64,000 nucleotides of DNA from Qipengyuania sphaerica (GTDB lineage Bacteria; Pseudomonadota; Alphaproteobacteria; Sphingomonadales; Sphingomonadaceae), in contig NZ_JAIGNR010000001.1 in assembly GCF_019711595.1 (NCBI RefSeq), forward strand, positions 62,001 through 126,000. Direction: 5' to 3'. Position numbers and translations under genes: made by a program. Below are positions 24,807-33,210 of this stretch, one piece after another. Numbering within the stretch: the first letter of the stretch is position 1; the number at the start of each line of letters is the position of its first letter. The notes under the pieces are model-generated. The model saw nothing but the letters and a program-made list of their open reading frames with translations. It was not told where the DNA came from and did not search any database.

Positions 24807-25234
24807 TGGGCGAGCCTGTAGGTCAGGGTACCCGAGGCGATGCGGCAATCGAGCCAGAGCGTGGCGCCGCTCTCGCTTTCCTCCCAGACCGGTTCGCAGG
24901 CGTTGGATGAGTACGCACCCCAAGCGTCGCCCGCGACAGTCAGCGGGTGAAGCGTGGTCCCGCCATCGGTCGAGCGCTTGACGGCAACGCTGCCCTGCCA
25001 ATCGCCCGACAGGGTGCAATAGACAGGGGCGGGGGAGGCAGGGGTGAAGGGTCCGACGAGGGCATCGTTGCCGGTCCACCCCTCCAGCGGTGCAGGCGCT
25101 GCGGGAAGGGCGGATTGGACGGGTAGCGGGCGGCTGTCGGCCACCAGCGCAAGATTGCCGGTACCGTCGTCGATGCCGAGCGCATAGGCGGGTGCGAAGC
25201 CGCCGGGGGTCTGCAGGGGAATGGGATGGCTCAT
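24803..25234 (-). CDS. phage-tail-like small protein coupled to the tailspike
   Basis: 143 residues, beta-rich, no signal peptide. It begins M-S-H-P-I-P-L-Q-T-P-G-G-F and has G-T-G-N-L-A-L-V-A-D-S-R-P-L-P-V, a pattern seen in phage or gene-transfer-agent structural proteins. A later segment, V-K-R-S-T-D-G-G-T-T, resembles sialidase-type Asp-box loops. Its stop overlaps the GTG of the beta-helix gene (GTGA), so the two are made together. GAGGA lies ten bases before the ATG. The family is not firmly recognised; the structural-protein reading is inference from pattern and pairing. Confidence 0.55.
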   Translation of the reverse strand: MSHPIPLQTPGGFAPAYALGIDDGTGNLALVADSRPLPVQSALPAAPAPLEGWTGNDALVGPFTPASPAPVYCTLSGDWQGSVAVKRSTDGGTTLHPLTVAGDAWGAYSSNACEPVWEESESGATLWLDCRIASGTLTYRLAQ

Positions 25235-25343
25235 CGCTTGTGGTTCCTCGATTCAATCGAATGAGCCAATCCGGTTAATCACGAGTTGGTGAGTAGGAAA
25301 ATGCTTTTTGGCTTTTGCTGCGCCCGCGCTAGGACACGGGGCG

Positions 25344-26585
25344 ATGCAGGTCGGCGTTTTCCATCCCGGTACCCAACACAGCCGCCAGACCGCGCTCGCC
25401 CTACAGGATCTCGGCCGGCTGGCCTTCCTTGCCACCGGGCTGTTCGATCATCCCGATAGTGCCGCGCGAAAGCTCGCCGGGATGCTTCCCGATTTCCTTT
25501 CCTCGAAGATCGAGAGGGAGATGGGGCGCTTCGCTTTTCCCCGCCTCGATCCGGCTAAGGTAAGGGGATTCCCGCGCTACGAACTGCCTGAAAGGATCGC
25601 CACGCGCCTGGGCGCTCGCGGTCTGGCCGGGAGGCTGGACCAGTCGCTCAATGCCGCTTTCGGGGAGCGGATCGCGGCAATCGCGAAGGACGAAGGACCG
25701 CTCGCCCTGTGGGGCTATGACGGGTCGTCCTTCTCCGCCTTCCGCCACCCGCGCACGAAGGATTGCCCGAAAATCCTCGACCGCACGATGGCCGATTGCC
25801 GCTCTTGGAATGCCGAGCGCGAGCGGCAGCTAGCACTCCAGGGCGAATGGTTCACCGGAGGCTCTCCGGCATGGAGCGCCCGCCGTATCGAGCAGGACGA
25901 CGAGGAATACGCCGCAGCCGACCGCATCGTTTGCGGCAGCCCCTTCGTCATGGAGACGATCCTCGAATATTCCCAAGTCCCGGGCCTCGCGGACAAGCTC
26001 GAACTGCTTCCCTACTGCTTCGACGCCGCGCTCTTCGCCCGGCCCGATGCGCCCGAGCCGGTGCGCGCAGGAGAGCCCGTGCGGTTCCTGTTCGTGGGGC
26101 AGGTCGCGGCGCGCAAGGGCATCCGTCACGCGCTCGAAGCGATCGCGCGACTGCCGGAGAGCGGGGCGAGGCTGACCGTGGTGGGGCCGGTGGCGCTCCC
26201 CGAAGAACTGCTCGCTCCTTTTCGCGACCGGGTGGAATTCGTGGGAGCCGTCCCGCGCAGCGAGGTTCCGGCGATCATGCGCCGCCATGATGCACTGGTC
26301 TTCCCGAGCTATAATGAAGGCTCGGCAACGGTCCTCCTGGAGGCGATGGCATCGGGGCTGGCCGTGATCCAGACCAGGGCCTCGGGGCTGGGCGCGAGCG
26401 CGGCGAGCGGTTTCGTCCACGACCGGCCCGATACCGATGCTGTCGAAGAGGCGATGCGCGCGCTGATCGATGACCGGGACATGCTCCACGCGATGCGGCT
26501 ATCCGCGATGGAGGAGGCGCGCGAACGCGACTTCGCCGCCTATCGCGGGAATATCGCGCGGCTGCTCGAAAAGATGGGCATCTAG
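25344..26585 (+). CDS. glycosyltransferase family 4-like
   Basis: 413 residues, GT-B fold. The C-terminal domain has F-L-F-V-G-Q-V-A-A-R-K-G-I, L-T-V-V-G-P, the acceptor helix I-M-R-R-H-D-A-L-V-F-P-S-Y-N-E-G-S-A-T-V-L-L-E-A (the E-x7-E nucleotide-sugar motif) and A-S-G-L-A-V-I. The N-terminal half is less typical. It probably adds a sugar to an exported polysaccharide or glycolipid. I start at the ATG 25344 (M-Q-V-G-V-F-H-P) after GGGGCG. Its stop overlaps by four bases with the convergent glycosyltransferase gene. Confidence 0.85.
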   Translation: MQVGVFHPGTQHSRQTALALQDLGRLAFLATGLFDHPDSAARKLAGMLPDFLSSKIEREMGRFAFPRLDPAKVRGFPRYELPERIATRLGARGLAGRLDQSLNAAFGERIAAIAKDEGPLALWGYDGSSFSAFRHPRTKDCPKILDRTMADCRSWNAERERQLALQGEWFTGGSPAWSARRIEQDDEEYAAADRIVCGSPFVMETILEYSQVPGLADKLELLPYCFDAALFARPDAPEPVRAGEPVRFLFVGQVAARKGIRHALEAIARLPESGARLTVVGPVALPEELLAPFRDRVEFVGAVPRSEVPAIMRRHDALVFPSYNEGSATVLLEAMASGLAVIQTRASGLGASAASGFVHDRPDTDAVEEAMRALIDDRDMLHAMRLSAMEEARERDFAAYRGNIARLLEKMGI

Positions 26586-27814
26586 CCCAGCAGGCGTTCG
26601 AGCCCTTCCTCGAATGTGTCGACCACCGAGGTTTTCGACCAGGCCTCCGCCGCGCGGCCCGCAGCCGCCGTGCCCATCGTCCTGCGATAGTCGGGGTGCG
26701 TGGCGAGCGCATTGATCGCCGAGACGATCGCCTCGGGAACTTCGGGCGGAACCACGATGCCGCAGTTCACCAGCTCGCGCGCGATGCCCGTGCCCGGCCG
26801 CACCGTTGCCACCACAGGCCTGCCCGAAGCCAGCATATTACCGAGCTTCGACGGCAGCACGAGGTCGGCCGCATCGTGCAGCTGCGGGAGCAAATGGATG
26901 TCGGCCAGCTTGAGCAGGTCGCCGATCCGCTCTTCGGGCTGGAGATTGCGGAAGAGGATATTGGGAAGGCCCTTCGCCAGTTCCTCCAGCTTCGCCCGGT
27001 TGGGCCCTTCGCCCGAAATGACGAACACGATGTCTTCGCGTGTCGCCATCTGGCGCGCCGCCTCGATCACCACGTCGAGGCCCTGCTTGTTGGCGATATT
27101 GCCCGAGTAGAGCGCGACGGTCTTGCCCTCGAGCCCCCATTCCTTGCGGAAATGGTTCTCGTCCGCCGCGTCCATCGCCTCGGCATGATTGGCCCAGTTG
27201 CGCATTTCGAGGATGTGTTCGGGTTCGACACCTTTTTGCAGCAGCAATTCGCACATCGGCCCGCTGATGGTCGAGACAAGGTCTGCCGCATGCAGCATCC
27301 GGTCCTCGAACCGCGCCGCGGCATCGGCCACTTTGCTGCTGCGATCGATAAGCCCGGTCGCCAGCGCCGCGCCGACTTCGAAATCCTGCACATGCATCCA
27401 CAGCGGCACGCCCGCGCGCTTTGCCATGCTGACCGCCACGGGAGCGGCGATCATCGAGGGCGCGACAGTGAACACGATGTCCGGCTCCAGCTCGCGCCGG
27501 GCCTTGCGCGCCGCGGGCCAGGAACTGCTGGCAAAGCTGGCGTGATGTGCCATCCGCTTCTTGCCCGTGGGGTCGGCGGGGATATAATGCGGGCAGCGGG
27601 TGACCTTCACCCCGTTCTCCACCGTTGTCTGCCAGCGTCGCTTGAAGCGGGGAAACAGCTTCCATTCAGGGTAGTAAGGCTGGCCCGCCACCACCTGCAC
27701 CGTGTGCCCGCGCTCGACCAGCGCCTCTGCCAGTCCCGCCGAATAGGGCCCGATCCCGATCGGCTCGGGCGCGTAATTGAGACTGAGGAAAAGAATGCGG
27801 CGGGGCGTCGCCAC
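26582..27814 (-). CDS. WcaI-like glycosyltransferase
   Basis: 410 residues, GT-B fold, family 4. The opening I-L-F-L-S-L-N-Y-A-P-E-P-I-G-I-G-P-Y is typical of WcaI/colanic-acid-type fucosyltransferases. Also seen are Y-P-E-W-K, V-A-L-Y-S-G-N-I, G-E-G-P-N-R, and L-L-P-Q...V-L-P-S-K-L-G-N-M-L-A-S-G-R-P-V. Likely cytoplasmic, acting on a lipid-linked glycan. The frame is open to 27886 within the TetR gene. I prefer GTG 27814, one base after the TetR stop, which gives the family N-terminus. Confidence 0.85.
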   Translation of the reverse strand: MATPRRILFLSLNYAPEPIGIGPYSAGLAEALVERGHTVQVVAGQPYYPEWKLFPRFKRRWQTTVENGVKVTRCPHYIPADPTGKKRMAHHASFASSSWPAARKARRELEPDIVFTVAPSMIAAPVAVSMAKRAGVPLWMHVQDFEVGAALATGLIDRSSKVADAAARFEDRMLHAADLVSTISGPMCELLLQKGVEPEHILEMRNWANHAEAMDAADENHFRKEWGLEGKTVALYSGNIANKQGLDVVIEAARQMATREDIVFVISGEGPNRAKLEELAKGLPNILFRNLQPEERIGDLLKLADIHLLPQLHDAADLVLPSKLGNMLASGRPVVATVRPGTGIARELVNCGIVVPPEVPEAIVSAINALATHPDYRRTMGTAAAGRAAEAWSKTSVVDTFEEGLERLLG

Positions 27815-27815
27815 G

Positions 27816-28442
27816 TCAGGCTGCGCCCAGCGTGCCCGTTCCGCGCGCGCCCCCGTCTTTGGCGTCGAGCCCGTCGAAGATGGCATCGATGATCAGCGCC
27901 AGCTTGTCCTCGGAAAGCCGGTCGCCCAGCATCGCGATATTGTAGGGCATGAGATAGGTCGAAACCATCTGGTTGATGACCGAACGCGCCAGGTCGACAT
28001 CCATGCCGGGAAGATGGCCATCGGCCTGTGCTTCGGCGATCAGTTCGCACAGCATGTGGTCGGCAAGATCGATATAGCTCTGCGCATATTCGAAATAGCG
28101 TTCGCCCATTTCGACATAGAGATTGAAAGTCGCCGGATCGTCCCTGAAGTTCTGCCGCAGCATGATGAAGCGGCGGGCGAAGAATTCGTACATCTTGCGG
28201 CGCGGCGGCAGCCCGCTCGCCATCACCTCGTCCATCACTTCGATCTTGGGCGCGAACCATTCGCCGGTGATCGCCTCCAGCATGTCGCCTTCATCGGGGA
28301 AGACCGCATCTAGCCGGGCGCGGGCGATCTTGAGCTCGGCGGCGAGCCGCGTGCGGGTCACTTCCTCGCCGGTACGCTCCATTAGCGCCATCGCCTCGCG
28401 CGCGAAGCGGCTGCGTAACTGCTCGATATCTTCCTCGCTCAC
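27816..28442 (-). CDS. TetR family transcriptional regulator
   Basis: About 208 residues. The N-terminal helix-turn-helix has T-R-L-A-A-E-L-K-I-A-R-A-R-L-D-A-V-F-P-D-E-G-D. An all-helical ligand domain follows with Y-E-F-F-A-R-R-F-I-M-L and Y-V-E-M-G-E-R-Y-F-E-Y-A. I prefer the GTG at 28442, which has GAGGG seven bases upstream; an ATG at 28484 gives 14 more residues but lacks a close ribosome site. It lies downstream of the DUF1295 and acyltransferase genes, so a lipid-related signal is possible but unproven. Confidence 0.8.
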   Translation of the reverse strand: MSEEDIEQLRSRFAREAMALMERTGEEVTRTRLAAELKIARARLDAVFPDEGDMLEAITGEWFAPKIEVMDEVMASGLPPRRKMYEFFARRFIMLRQNFRDDPATFNLYVEMGERYFEYAQSYIDLADHMLCELIAEAQADGHLPGMDVDLARSVINQMVSTYLMPYNIAMLGDRLSEDKLALIIDAIFDGLDAKDGGARGTGTLGAA

Positions 28443-28517
28443 CGAAGGGCCCTCATTGCGTGTCGCACCAGCAATGTAGAGCATCGGGCTTGTGGTTAAA
28501 GCCCTTTGTCGGCGGAT

Positions 28518-29315
28518 TTAGCCCGATTTCTTGGGCGGAAGCGGGACGAAGGCAGAGGTGCGGCGCTTGTATTCCTCATAGCCGGGGCGCGTATGCTTCA
28601 TGCCCTTTTCGAGCAGCGCAGCGCCCGACCATTTGACCAGCGTGAAAGTGAGGAAAAGCGGGCCCGCCACAGTCCATGCGGCAACCTCCCAGCCGACGCT
28701 CGCCGCGACCAGCCAGATGCCCCACCAAGCGCAGGCATCGCCGAAGTAATTCGGGTGGCGGGTATAGCGCCACAGCCCCTTGTCCATCACTTCGCCCTTG
28801 TTGGAAGGATCGGCCTTGAATTGCGAAAGCTGCCAGTCGCCAACCCATTCGAAGATGATGCCGAGCAGGTAGATCGAAATGCCGGCGAGTGTGAGCGCGC
28901 CGATTTCCTGTGATGGCTCGCTGGAAAGGATGCCGACCTGCGCGGGCGAGGACACGAGAAACAGCAGCACGGCCTGCCCCAGCCAGATCTTCGTCAGCGC
29001 GGCAAAGGCGAAACGGCCCTTTTCGCGGTCCTTCCTCAGCATCCGTTCGTAACGCTTGTCCTCGCCCTCCGCACGCCAGCGGCGCAGGAGGTAGATGCCG
29101 AGCCGCAGTCCCCAGGCAGCCGTCATCGCCAGCAGGAGATGCGCCAGCACGCCGCGCTCTTCCAGCTGGAGCCAGCTGGTAAAGGCCATCAGCGCCATCC
29201 CTGCGCCCCAGAAGCTGTCGATGAAGGAGACGTCGTCGATCTTCACCGAGATGGCCCAGAGGACGAGGACGGTTGCCACCAATACGCCCGCGTTGACCAG
29301 CAGCATCTCAACCAT
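28518..29315 (-). CDS. DUF1295 / steroid 5-alpha-reductase-like membrane protein
   Basis: 265 residues with about seven membrane spans. The C-terminal signature G-L-W-R-Y-T-R-H-P-N-Y-F-G-D is the NADPH-binding motif shared by DUF1295, steroid 5-alpha-reductases and isoprenylcysteine methyltransferases. The F-I-D-S-F-W-G motif near residue 32 is typical of DUF1295. It probably reduces or modifies a lipid or isoprenoid in the inner membrane. It overlaps the upstream acyltransferase gene by eight bases, indicating one transcript. Confidence 0.85.
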   Translation of the reverse strand: MVEMLLVNAGVLVATVLVLWAISVKIDDVSFIDSFWGAGMALMAFTSWLQLEERGVLAHLLLAMTAAWGLRLGIYLLRRWRAEGEDKRYERMLRKDREKGRFAFAALTKIWLGQAVLLFLVSSPAQVGILSSEPSQEIGALTLAGISIYLLGIIFEWVGDWQLSQFKADPSNKGEVMDKGLWRYTRHPNYFGDACAWWGIWLVAASVGWEVAAWTVAGPLFLTFTLVKWSGAALLEKGMKHTRPGYEEYKRRTSAFVPLPPKKSG

Positions 29316-29937
29316 TGGCGCGCTCCTCCTCGATCAGTTCCTGTGCCTGCGCCTCGAGTACCCTGAATCGCTCGTATTCGGGCAGTTTCGAGCGCATGAA
29401 GCGCGCGATCTCCGCCAGCGTCTCGCCATAGCTGGCGGTGGGCACGATCGCAGGGCCAAAGCCCAGCGTCATGGTTTCGTTACACACCCATGCCGGCACG
29501 ATCGGGACATTGGCCGCGCGCGCGATGTGGTAGAAACCCGATTTCCAGCTGCCATCGGTCGAGCGCGTGCCTTCCGCCGCGATGACCAGCGCGAGCCGCT
29601 CGCGGCTGGCGAATTCTTCGGCAATCTGCTGGGTGACATTGGCCCGCTTGCGGCGGTCCACCGGGATGCCGCCCATGTCGAACATGAAATTGCGCATCAT
29701 GCCCTGGAACAGCGTGTGCTTGCCCATGAAATTGGGCTGCACGCCTTCCTCGGCGGTGGCGCCGATGAAGAAGACAAAGTCCCAGTTCGAAGTATGCGGC
29801 GCGCCGGCGATGACGAACTTGTCGATGTCGGGCAAGCGTCCGTCGAGCTTCCAGCCCTTCCACCGGTACAGCACCATGATGATGCGCCGCACGATACGGC
29901 TCAGCAGCGACGGCTTCCTGAAATTGGCCTTTGGCAT
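29308..29937 (-). CDS. PlsC-like 1-acyl-glycerol-3-phosphate acyltransferase
   Basis: 209 residues. The acyltransferase HX4D box is H-T-S-N-W-D (near residue 48) and the acceptor motif is A-E-G-T-R-S (near 122), with G-G-I-P-V-D-R between. This H-T-S-N-W-D subgroup is shorter than housekeeping PlsC and often serves special lipids. The N-terminus is basic and amphipathic, so it is likely membrane-associated. AGGAGAG precedes the ATG. It is first in a run with DUF1295, TetR and perhaps the WcaI-like gene, which hints at a lipid or glycolipid task. Confidence 0.85.
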   Translation of the reverse strand: MPKANFRKPSLLSRIVRRIIMVLYRWKGWKLDGRLPDIDKFVIAGAPHTSNWDFVFFIGATAEEGVQPNFMGKHTLFQGMMRNFMFDMGGIPVDRRKRANVTQQIAEEFASRERLALVIAAEGTRSTDGSWKSGFYHIARAANVPIVPAWVCNETMTLGFGPAIVPTASYGETLAEIARFMRSKLPEYERFRVLEAQAQELIEEERANG

Positions 29938-30003
29938 TCTCTCTCCTGCCTCACGAGGCCTAGCAGGTACGCACAGGAAAGCGAGAGGGATGCGCTGCGA
30001 TAT

Positions 30004-30678
30004 TCAGACCTTGTCGCGGTCAGTCAGCGCCGGATCGCTGTCGGGACGCACGGGCGCATCTTCGACGCGGTCGTCCACCCCGTCGTTATCTGCATCGACG
30101 CGGCCATCGACGGCATCGGGCACGCCATCCCTGTCCTTGTCACCATCGGCGACATCGCTGGTCATTTCGCCGAACAGCGCTTCGTAGTGGTTGAAGGCGC
30201 GGCGCAATTCCTCGGTCGTGGCATCGCTCGAGCGGTCGGCGATCTCGTGACCGGCGAGGTAATGCTTGGCGACATCGCCATGGTCGACGGTGAGGTCGGC
30301 ATGGCGCTTCTCGAAATCGGCCATGGGATAGCCGCGCGCGTTCATCACATCAGTCAGGAGGCGGTCGGCCTTGGCGACGGCTTCGACCGGGCTATCGACG
30401 AACAGTGCCTTGGTGGCGGTCCATTCGGTGGTGTAGCGGTCGCGTTCCGAAGCGGTGAGTGGGCGGATGTCCAGTTTCCTGACGCGCTCTTCGCGCTCGA
30501 TCAGATCGGCTTCGGCATCGCGGCGCTTGCCATGCGTGCTCACGGTGCGGTCGTACTCCTCGCCGAACTTATCGCGCAATTCCTGCGTGCGTTTTCTCTG
30601 GACGAAGAGCCATGCCAACAGCGCGCCGACGACGACGACAATGGCAATGACAGCGATGGTGACTTCTTGTCCTTCCAC
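30004..30678 (-). CDS. membrane-anchored protein with Ca-binding type-3 repeats
   Basis: 224 residues. One N-terminal transmembrane helix (V-T-I-A-V-I-A-I-V-V-V-V-G-A-L-L-A), a charged helical middle with E-R-D-R-Y-T-T-E-W that looks coiled, and a C-terminal set of D-x-D-x-D-G loops (D-G-D-K-D-R-D-G-V-P-D, D-A-D-N-D-G-V-D-D) of the thrombospondin type-3 kind that bind Ca2+. The start is GTG 30678 with GAGGAG nine bases upstream; the longer frame to 30936 runs into the SMI1 gene. Function unknown. Confidence 0.75.
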   Translation of the reverse strand: MEGQEVTIAVIAIVVVVGALLAWLFVQRKRTQELRDKFGEEYDRTVSTHGKRRDAEADLIEREERVRKLDIRPLTASERDRYTTEWTATKALFVDSPVEAVAKADRLLTDVMNARGYPMADFEKRHADLTVDHGDVAKHYLAGHEIADRSSDATTEELRRAFNHYEALFGEMTSDVADGDKDRDGVPDAVDGRVDADNDGVDDRVEDAPVRPDSDPALTDRDKV

Positions 30679-30776
30679 GGGAATTCTCCTCTGCCCGGTC
30701 CAACCCCCATGGTATAATTTGGCAATGTCCGGAGGGGCTTGGAGGTTCCTCGACTGGACGCGAATAGCGCTGAGTT

Positions 30777-31277
30777 TTACGCTTCGGCAGCGGACATTCG
30801 GGCAAGCAGATCGTGAAAATTTGCTGCGATGACGTAATAAGTTTCCCGGTCGGTAAAGTCTTTGCCAAAGGTTTCGTGATCGACGAAACCAATCTCGCCA
30901 CTTCGCATGTTGAAAGTCAGGACATTTCCGCCCCAATCGTCGGCAAAAACGAAAATCTCAGGCGGTACATTAGTGACTTCGGCTTCCATGCCCGCGAAGT
31001 GCTCCTGCAAGGGGCGGATATTCTGCCAAGGTTCTCGCGCGATCCCGAATACCTGGGCTATCGGAGCATGGCCGTAGCCGCCGGCGAAATTTGAGCTCGG
31101 AAACTCAACCAAGTAGTTCGGCTCTAGATCGCCTCCGTCACGCGCCAACAGAATTTTCCTGAGCGGCTCGGGCATCTTGAAACCCACACTTTTCTCGAAG
31201 GACTCGATGCGCTGTTCGCCAACCGAAGGGGGAGCGCTAGCGTCGAAGCTGCCGATGAGATCTTCGAGTTCTACCAT
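30777..31277 (-). CDS. SMI1/KNR4 family protein
   Basis: 166 residues. Seen: I-E-S-F-E-K-S-V-G-F-K-M-P-E-P-L-R-K-I-L-L then D-G-G, later F-A-D-D-W-G-G-N, and a C-terminal F-H-D-L-L, the pattern of the SMI1/KNR4 fold. In bacteria this superfamily includes many immunity proteins of contact-dependent and polymorphic toxins, but also non-toxin proteins. No toxin gene is near. Its ATG lies two bases after the mccB stop, so it is translationally coupled to a catabolic gene, an odd place for an immunity protein. Confidence 0.8.
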   Translation of the reverse strand: MVELEDLIGSFDASAPPSVGEQRIESFEKSVGFKMPEPLRKILLARDGGDLEPNYLVEFPSSNFAGGYGHAPIAQVFGIAREPWQNIRPLQEHFAGMEAEVTNVPPEIFVFADDWGGNVLTFNMRSGEIGFVDHETFGKDFTDRETYYVIAANFHDLLARMSAAEA

Positions 31278-31279
31278 GC

Positions 31280-32890
31280 CTACATCCTGAACACGCCGAA
31301 CTGCGGCTTCTCTGGTATCGGCGCTTCAAGCGTTGCTGCAAACGCCAAACCCAGTACGTCGCGGGTCTGGACCGGGTCGATCACGCCGTCGTCCCAAAGC
31401 CGCGCGGTGGCGTAATAGGGGTTGCCCTCGTCCTCGTATTTCTGGCGGATGGGGGCCTTGAATTCCTCGGCCTGCTGCTCGGTCCAGCTGTCGGCGTCGC
31501 GGTGGACGGTGGCGAGAACGCTGGCGGCCTGTTCGCCGCCCATCACCGAAATGCGCGCATTGGGCCAGGTGAAGAGGAAGCGCGGGGAATAAGCCCTGCC
31601 GCACATGCCGTAATTGCCTGCGCCAAAGCTGCCGCCGATGACTACGGTAACCTTGGGTACGGTGGCGGTGGCGACGGCTGTCACCAGCTTCGCACCATGC
31701 TTGGCGATGCCTTCCGCCTCGTATTTCCCGCCGACCATGAAGCCGGAGATGTTCTGGAGGAACAGCAGCGGGATGCGGCGCTGGCACGCGAGCTCGATGA
31801 AATGCGCACCCTTTTGCGCGCTTTCGGAAAACAGCACCCCGTTGTTGGCGAGGATCGCCACCGGCATGCCCCAGATATGCGCGAAACCGCAGACCAACGT
31901 GCTGCCGTAATTGGCCTTGAATTCGTGGAACTCGGACCCGTCGACCAGCCGGGCGATAATTTCCTTCACATCGTAGGGCGCGCGGACATCTTCGGGCACG
32001 ATCGCGTACAAATCGTCGGCGTCGAACTTCGGCGGGCGCGGTTCAATCAATTGTAACCCGGTTGCGGCGGCGTAATTGTCGCCGAGGTGGCTGACGATAT
32101 CGCGCACGATGGTGAGCGCGTGTTCGTCGTTTTCGGCGAGGTGGTCGACCACGCCCGACTTCTTCGCGTGGAGATCGCCCCCGCCAAGGTCCTCGGCGCT
32201 GATTTCCTCGCCCGTCGCCGCCTTCACCAGCGGCGGTCCGGCAAGGAAGATAGTTCCTTGATTTCGAACGATAATTGTCTCGTCGGACATCGCAGGAACA
32301 TAGGCTCCGCCCGCAGTGCAGCTGCCCATGACGCAGGCAATCTGCGGAATGCCCATCGCCGACATATTGGCTTGGTTGAAGAAGATCCGGCCGAAGTGGT
32401 CGCGGTCGGGAAAAACCTCCGCCTGGTGCGGCAAGTTCGCCCCGCCGGAATCCACAAGATAAATACACGGCAGCCGGTTCTCCTGCGCGATTTCCTGTGC
32501 GCGCAGGTGCTTCTTGACCGTCATCGGGTAATAGGTACCGCCCTTCACCGTGGCATCGTTGCACACGATCATCACCTGCCGCCCCGAAACCCGGCCGATC
32601 CCGACAATCATGCCGGCGCCGTTGATCTCGTCCTTGCCGTACATGCCGTTGGCAGCCAGCTGGCCGATCTCGAGGAACGGGCTTCCCGGATCGAGCAGGC
32701 GCTCCACCCGCTCGCGCGGCAAAAGCTTGCCCCGCCCGACATGCCGCTCGCGGCTGCCTTCCGAGCCGCCAAGTGCGGCTGCTGCGACGGTGGAGCGCAG
32801 GTCTGTAGCGAGCGATTTGTTATGCTCGAACCGCGCCTTGGCGTCAGGTGCCTCGCGGTCGAGCGTGGATGTGAGAACGGGTGCGGTCAT
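31280..32890 (-). CDS. mccB: 3-methylcrotonyl-CoA carboxylase, beta subunit
   Basis: Carboxyltransferase subunit of the biotin enzyme that carboxylates 3-methylcrotonyl-CoA in leucine breakdown. 536 residues. Seen: [56 protein letters not shown] and [13 protein letters not shown]. It lies in the same direction as ivd. The biotin subunit (mccA) is not in the window, and the next genes downstream are unrelated. The weak ribosome site suggests coupling to the small gene upstream, five bases away. Confidence 0.93.
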   Translation of the reverse strand: MTAPVLTSTLDREAPDAKARFEHNKSLATDLRSTVAAAALGGSEGSRERHVGRGKLLPRERVERLLDPGSPFLEIGQLAANGMYGKDEINGAGMIVGIGRVSGRQVMIVCNDATVKGGTYYPMTVKKHLRAQEIAQENRLPCIYLVDSGGANLPHQAEVFPDRDHFGRIFFNQANMSAMGIPQIACVMGSCTAGGAYVPAMSDETIIVRNQGTIFLAGPPLVKAATGEEISAEDLGGGDLHAKKSGVVDHLAENDEHALTIVRDIVSHLGDNYAAATGLQLIEPRPPKFDADDLYAIVPEDVRAPYDVKEIIARLVDGSEFHEFKANYGSTLVCGFAHIWGMPVAILANNGVLFSESAQKGAHFIELACQRRIPLLFLQNISGFMVGGKYEAEGIAKHGAKLVTAVATATVPKVTVVIGGSFGAGNYGMCGRAYSPRFLFTWPNARISVMGGEQAASVLATVHRDADSWTEQQAEEFKAPIRQKYEDEGNPYYATARLWDDGVIDPVQTRDVLGLAFAATLEAPIPEKPQFGVFRM

Positions 32891-32895
32891 CTGTT

Positions 32896-33210
32896 TCAGT
32901 TACTCGCGGGTTTGGGCGTATCAGTCGGATTCTCAAGTTCCGCCATCAATCCTGCGATGATGGCTTCTCTGACTCGATCGACGTCTTCAATCTGGAATTT
33001 ATATGCGTAGGCGTGGGCCGCGTGATGCAAAAGATCCGAAAGCAAGATGCCGAAACCAAAAGGCTGAAGGCTTGAGGGCGGATCAATGAAGATGCCACCG
33101 TGGATGGGTTGTTCACCTTCAAGGAACACGCGCATGATCTCGCGGGCATCTTTCAGGTCGGCTTCGGCAAGATCAATAGAGCCGTCCGGCTGCGGGCGAA
33201 CGACGCTCAC
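32896..33210 (-). CDS. small protein between ivd and mccB (DUF5076-like)
   Basis: 104 residues, soluble. It contains [23 protein letters not shown], then G-I-F-I-D-P and [14 protein letters not shown]. The look fits DUF5076, but I am not certain. It starts with GTG overlapping the ivd stop as GTGA (33207-33210) and ends five bases before mccB, so it is embedded in the leucine operon. A link to that pathway is suggested only by position. Confidence 0.7.
   Translation of the reverse strand: MSVVRPQPDGSIDLAEADLKDAREIMRVFLEGEQPIHGGIFIDPPSSLQPFGFGILLSDLLHHAAHAYAYKFQIEDVDRVREAIIAGLMAELENPTDTPKPASN

Noticed and set aside
24807-25256. N-terminal 150-residue extension of the beta-helix protein
   Set aside because: The extension is Arg/Cys-rich and out of frame with a better small gene (24803-25234). 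The GTG at 24806 in a GTGA overlap explains the start.
30695-30760. EcfG-like GGAAC-N17-CATT upstream of the Ca-binding repeat gene
   Set aside because: The -10 element has a mismatch at a conserved base and the region overlaps the end of the SMI1 gene; too weak to list.
30679-30936. N-terminal extension of the Ca-binding repeat protein into the SMI1 gene
   Set aside because: The GTG at 30678 has a strong RBS directly before a transmembrane helix; the upstream part is a shadow of the SMI1/KNR4 gene.
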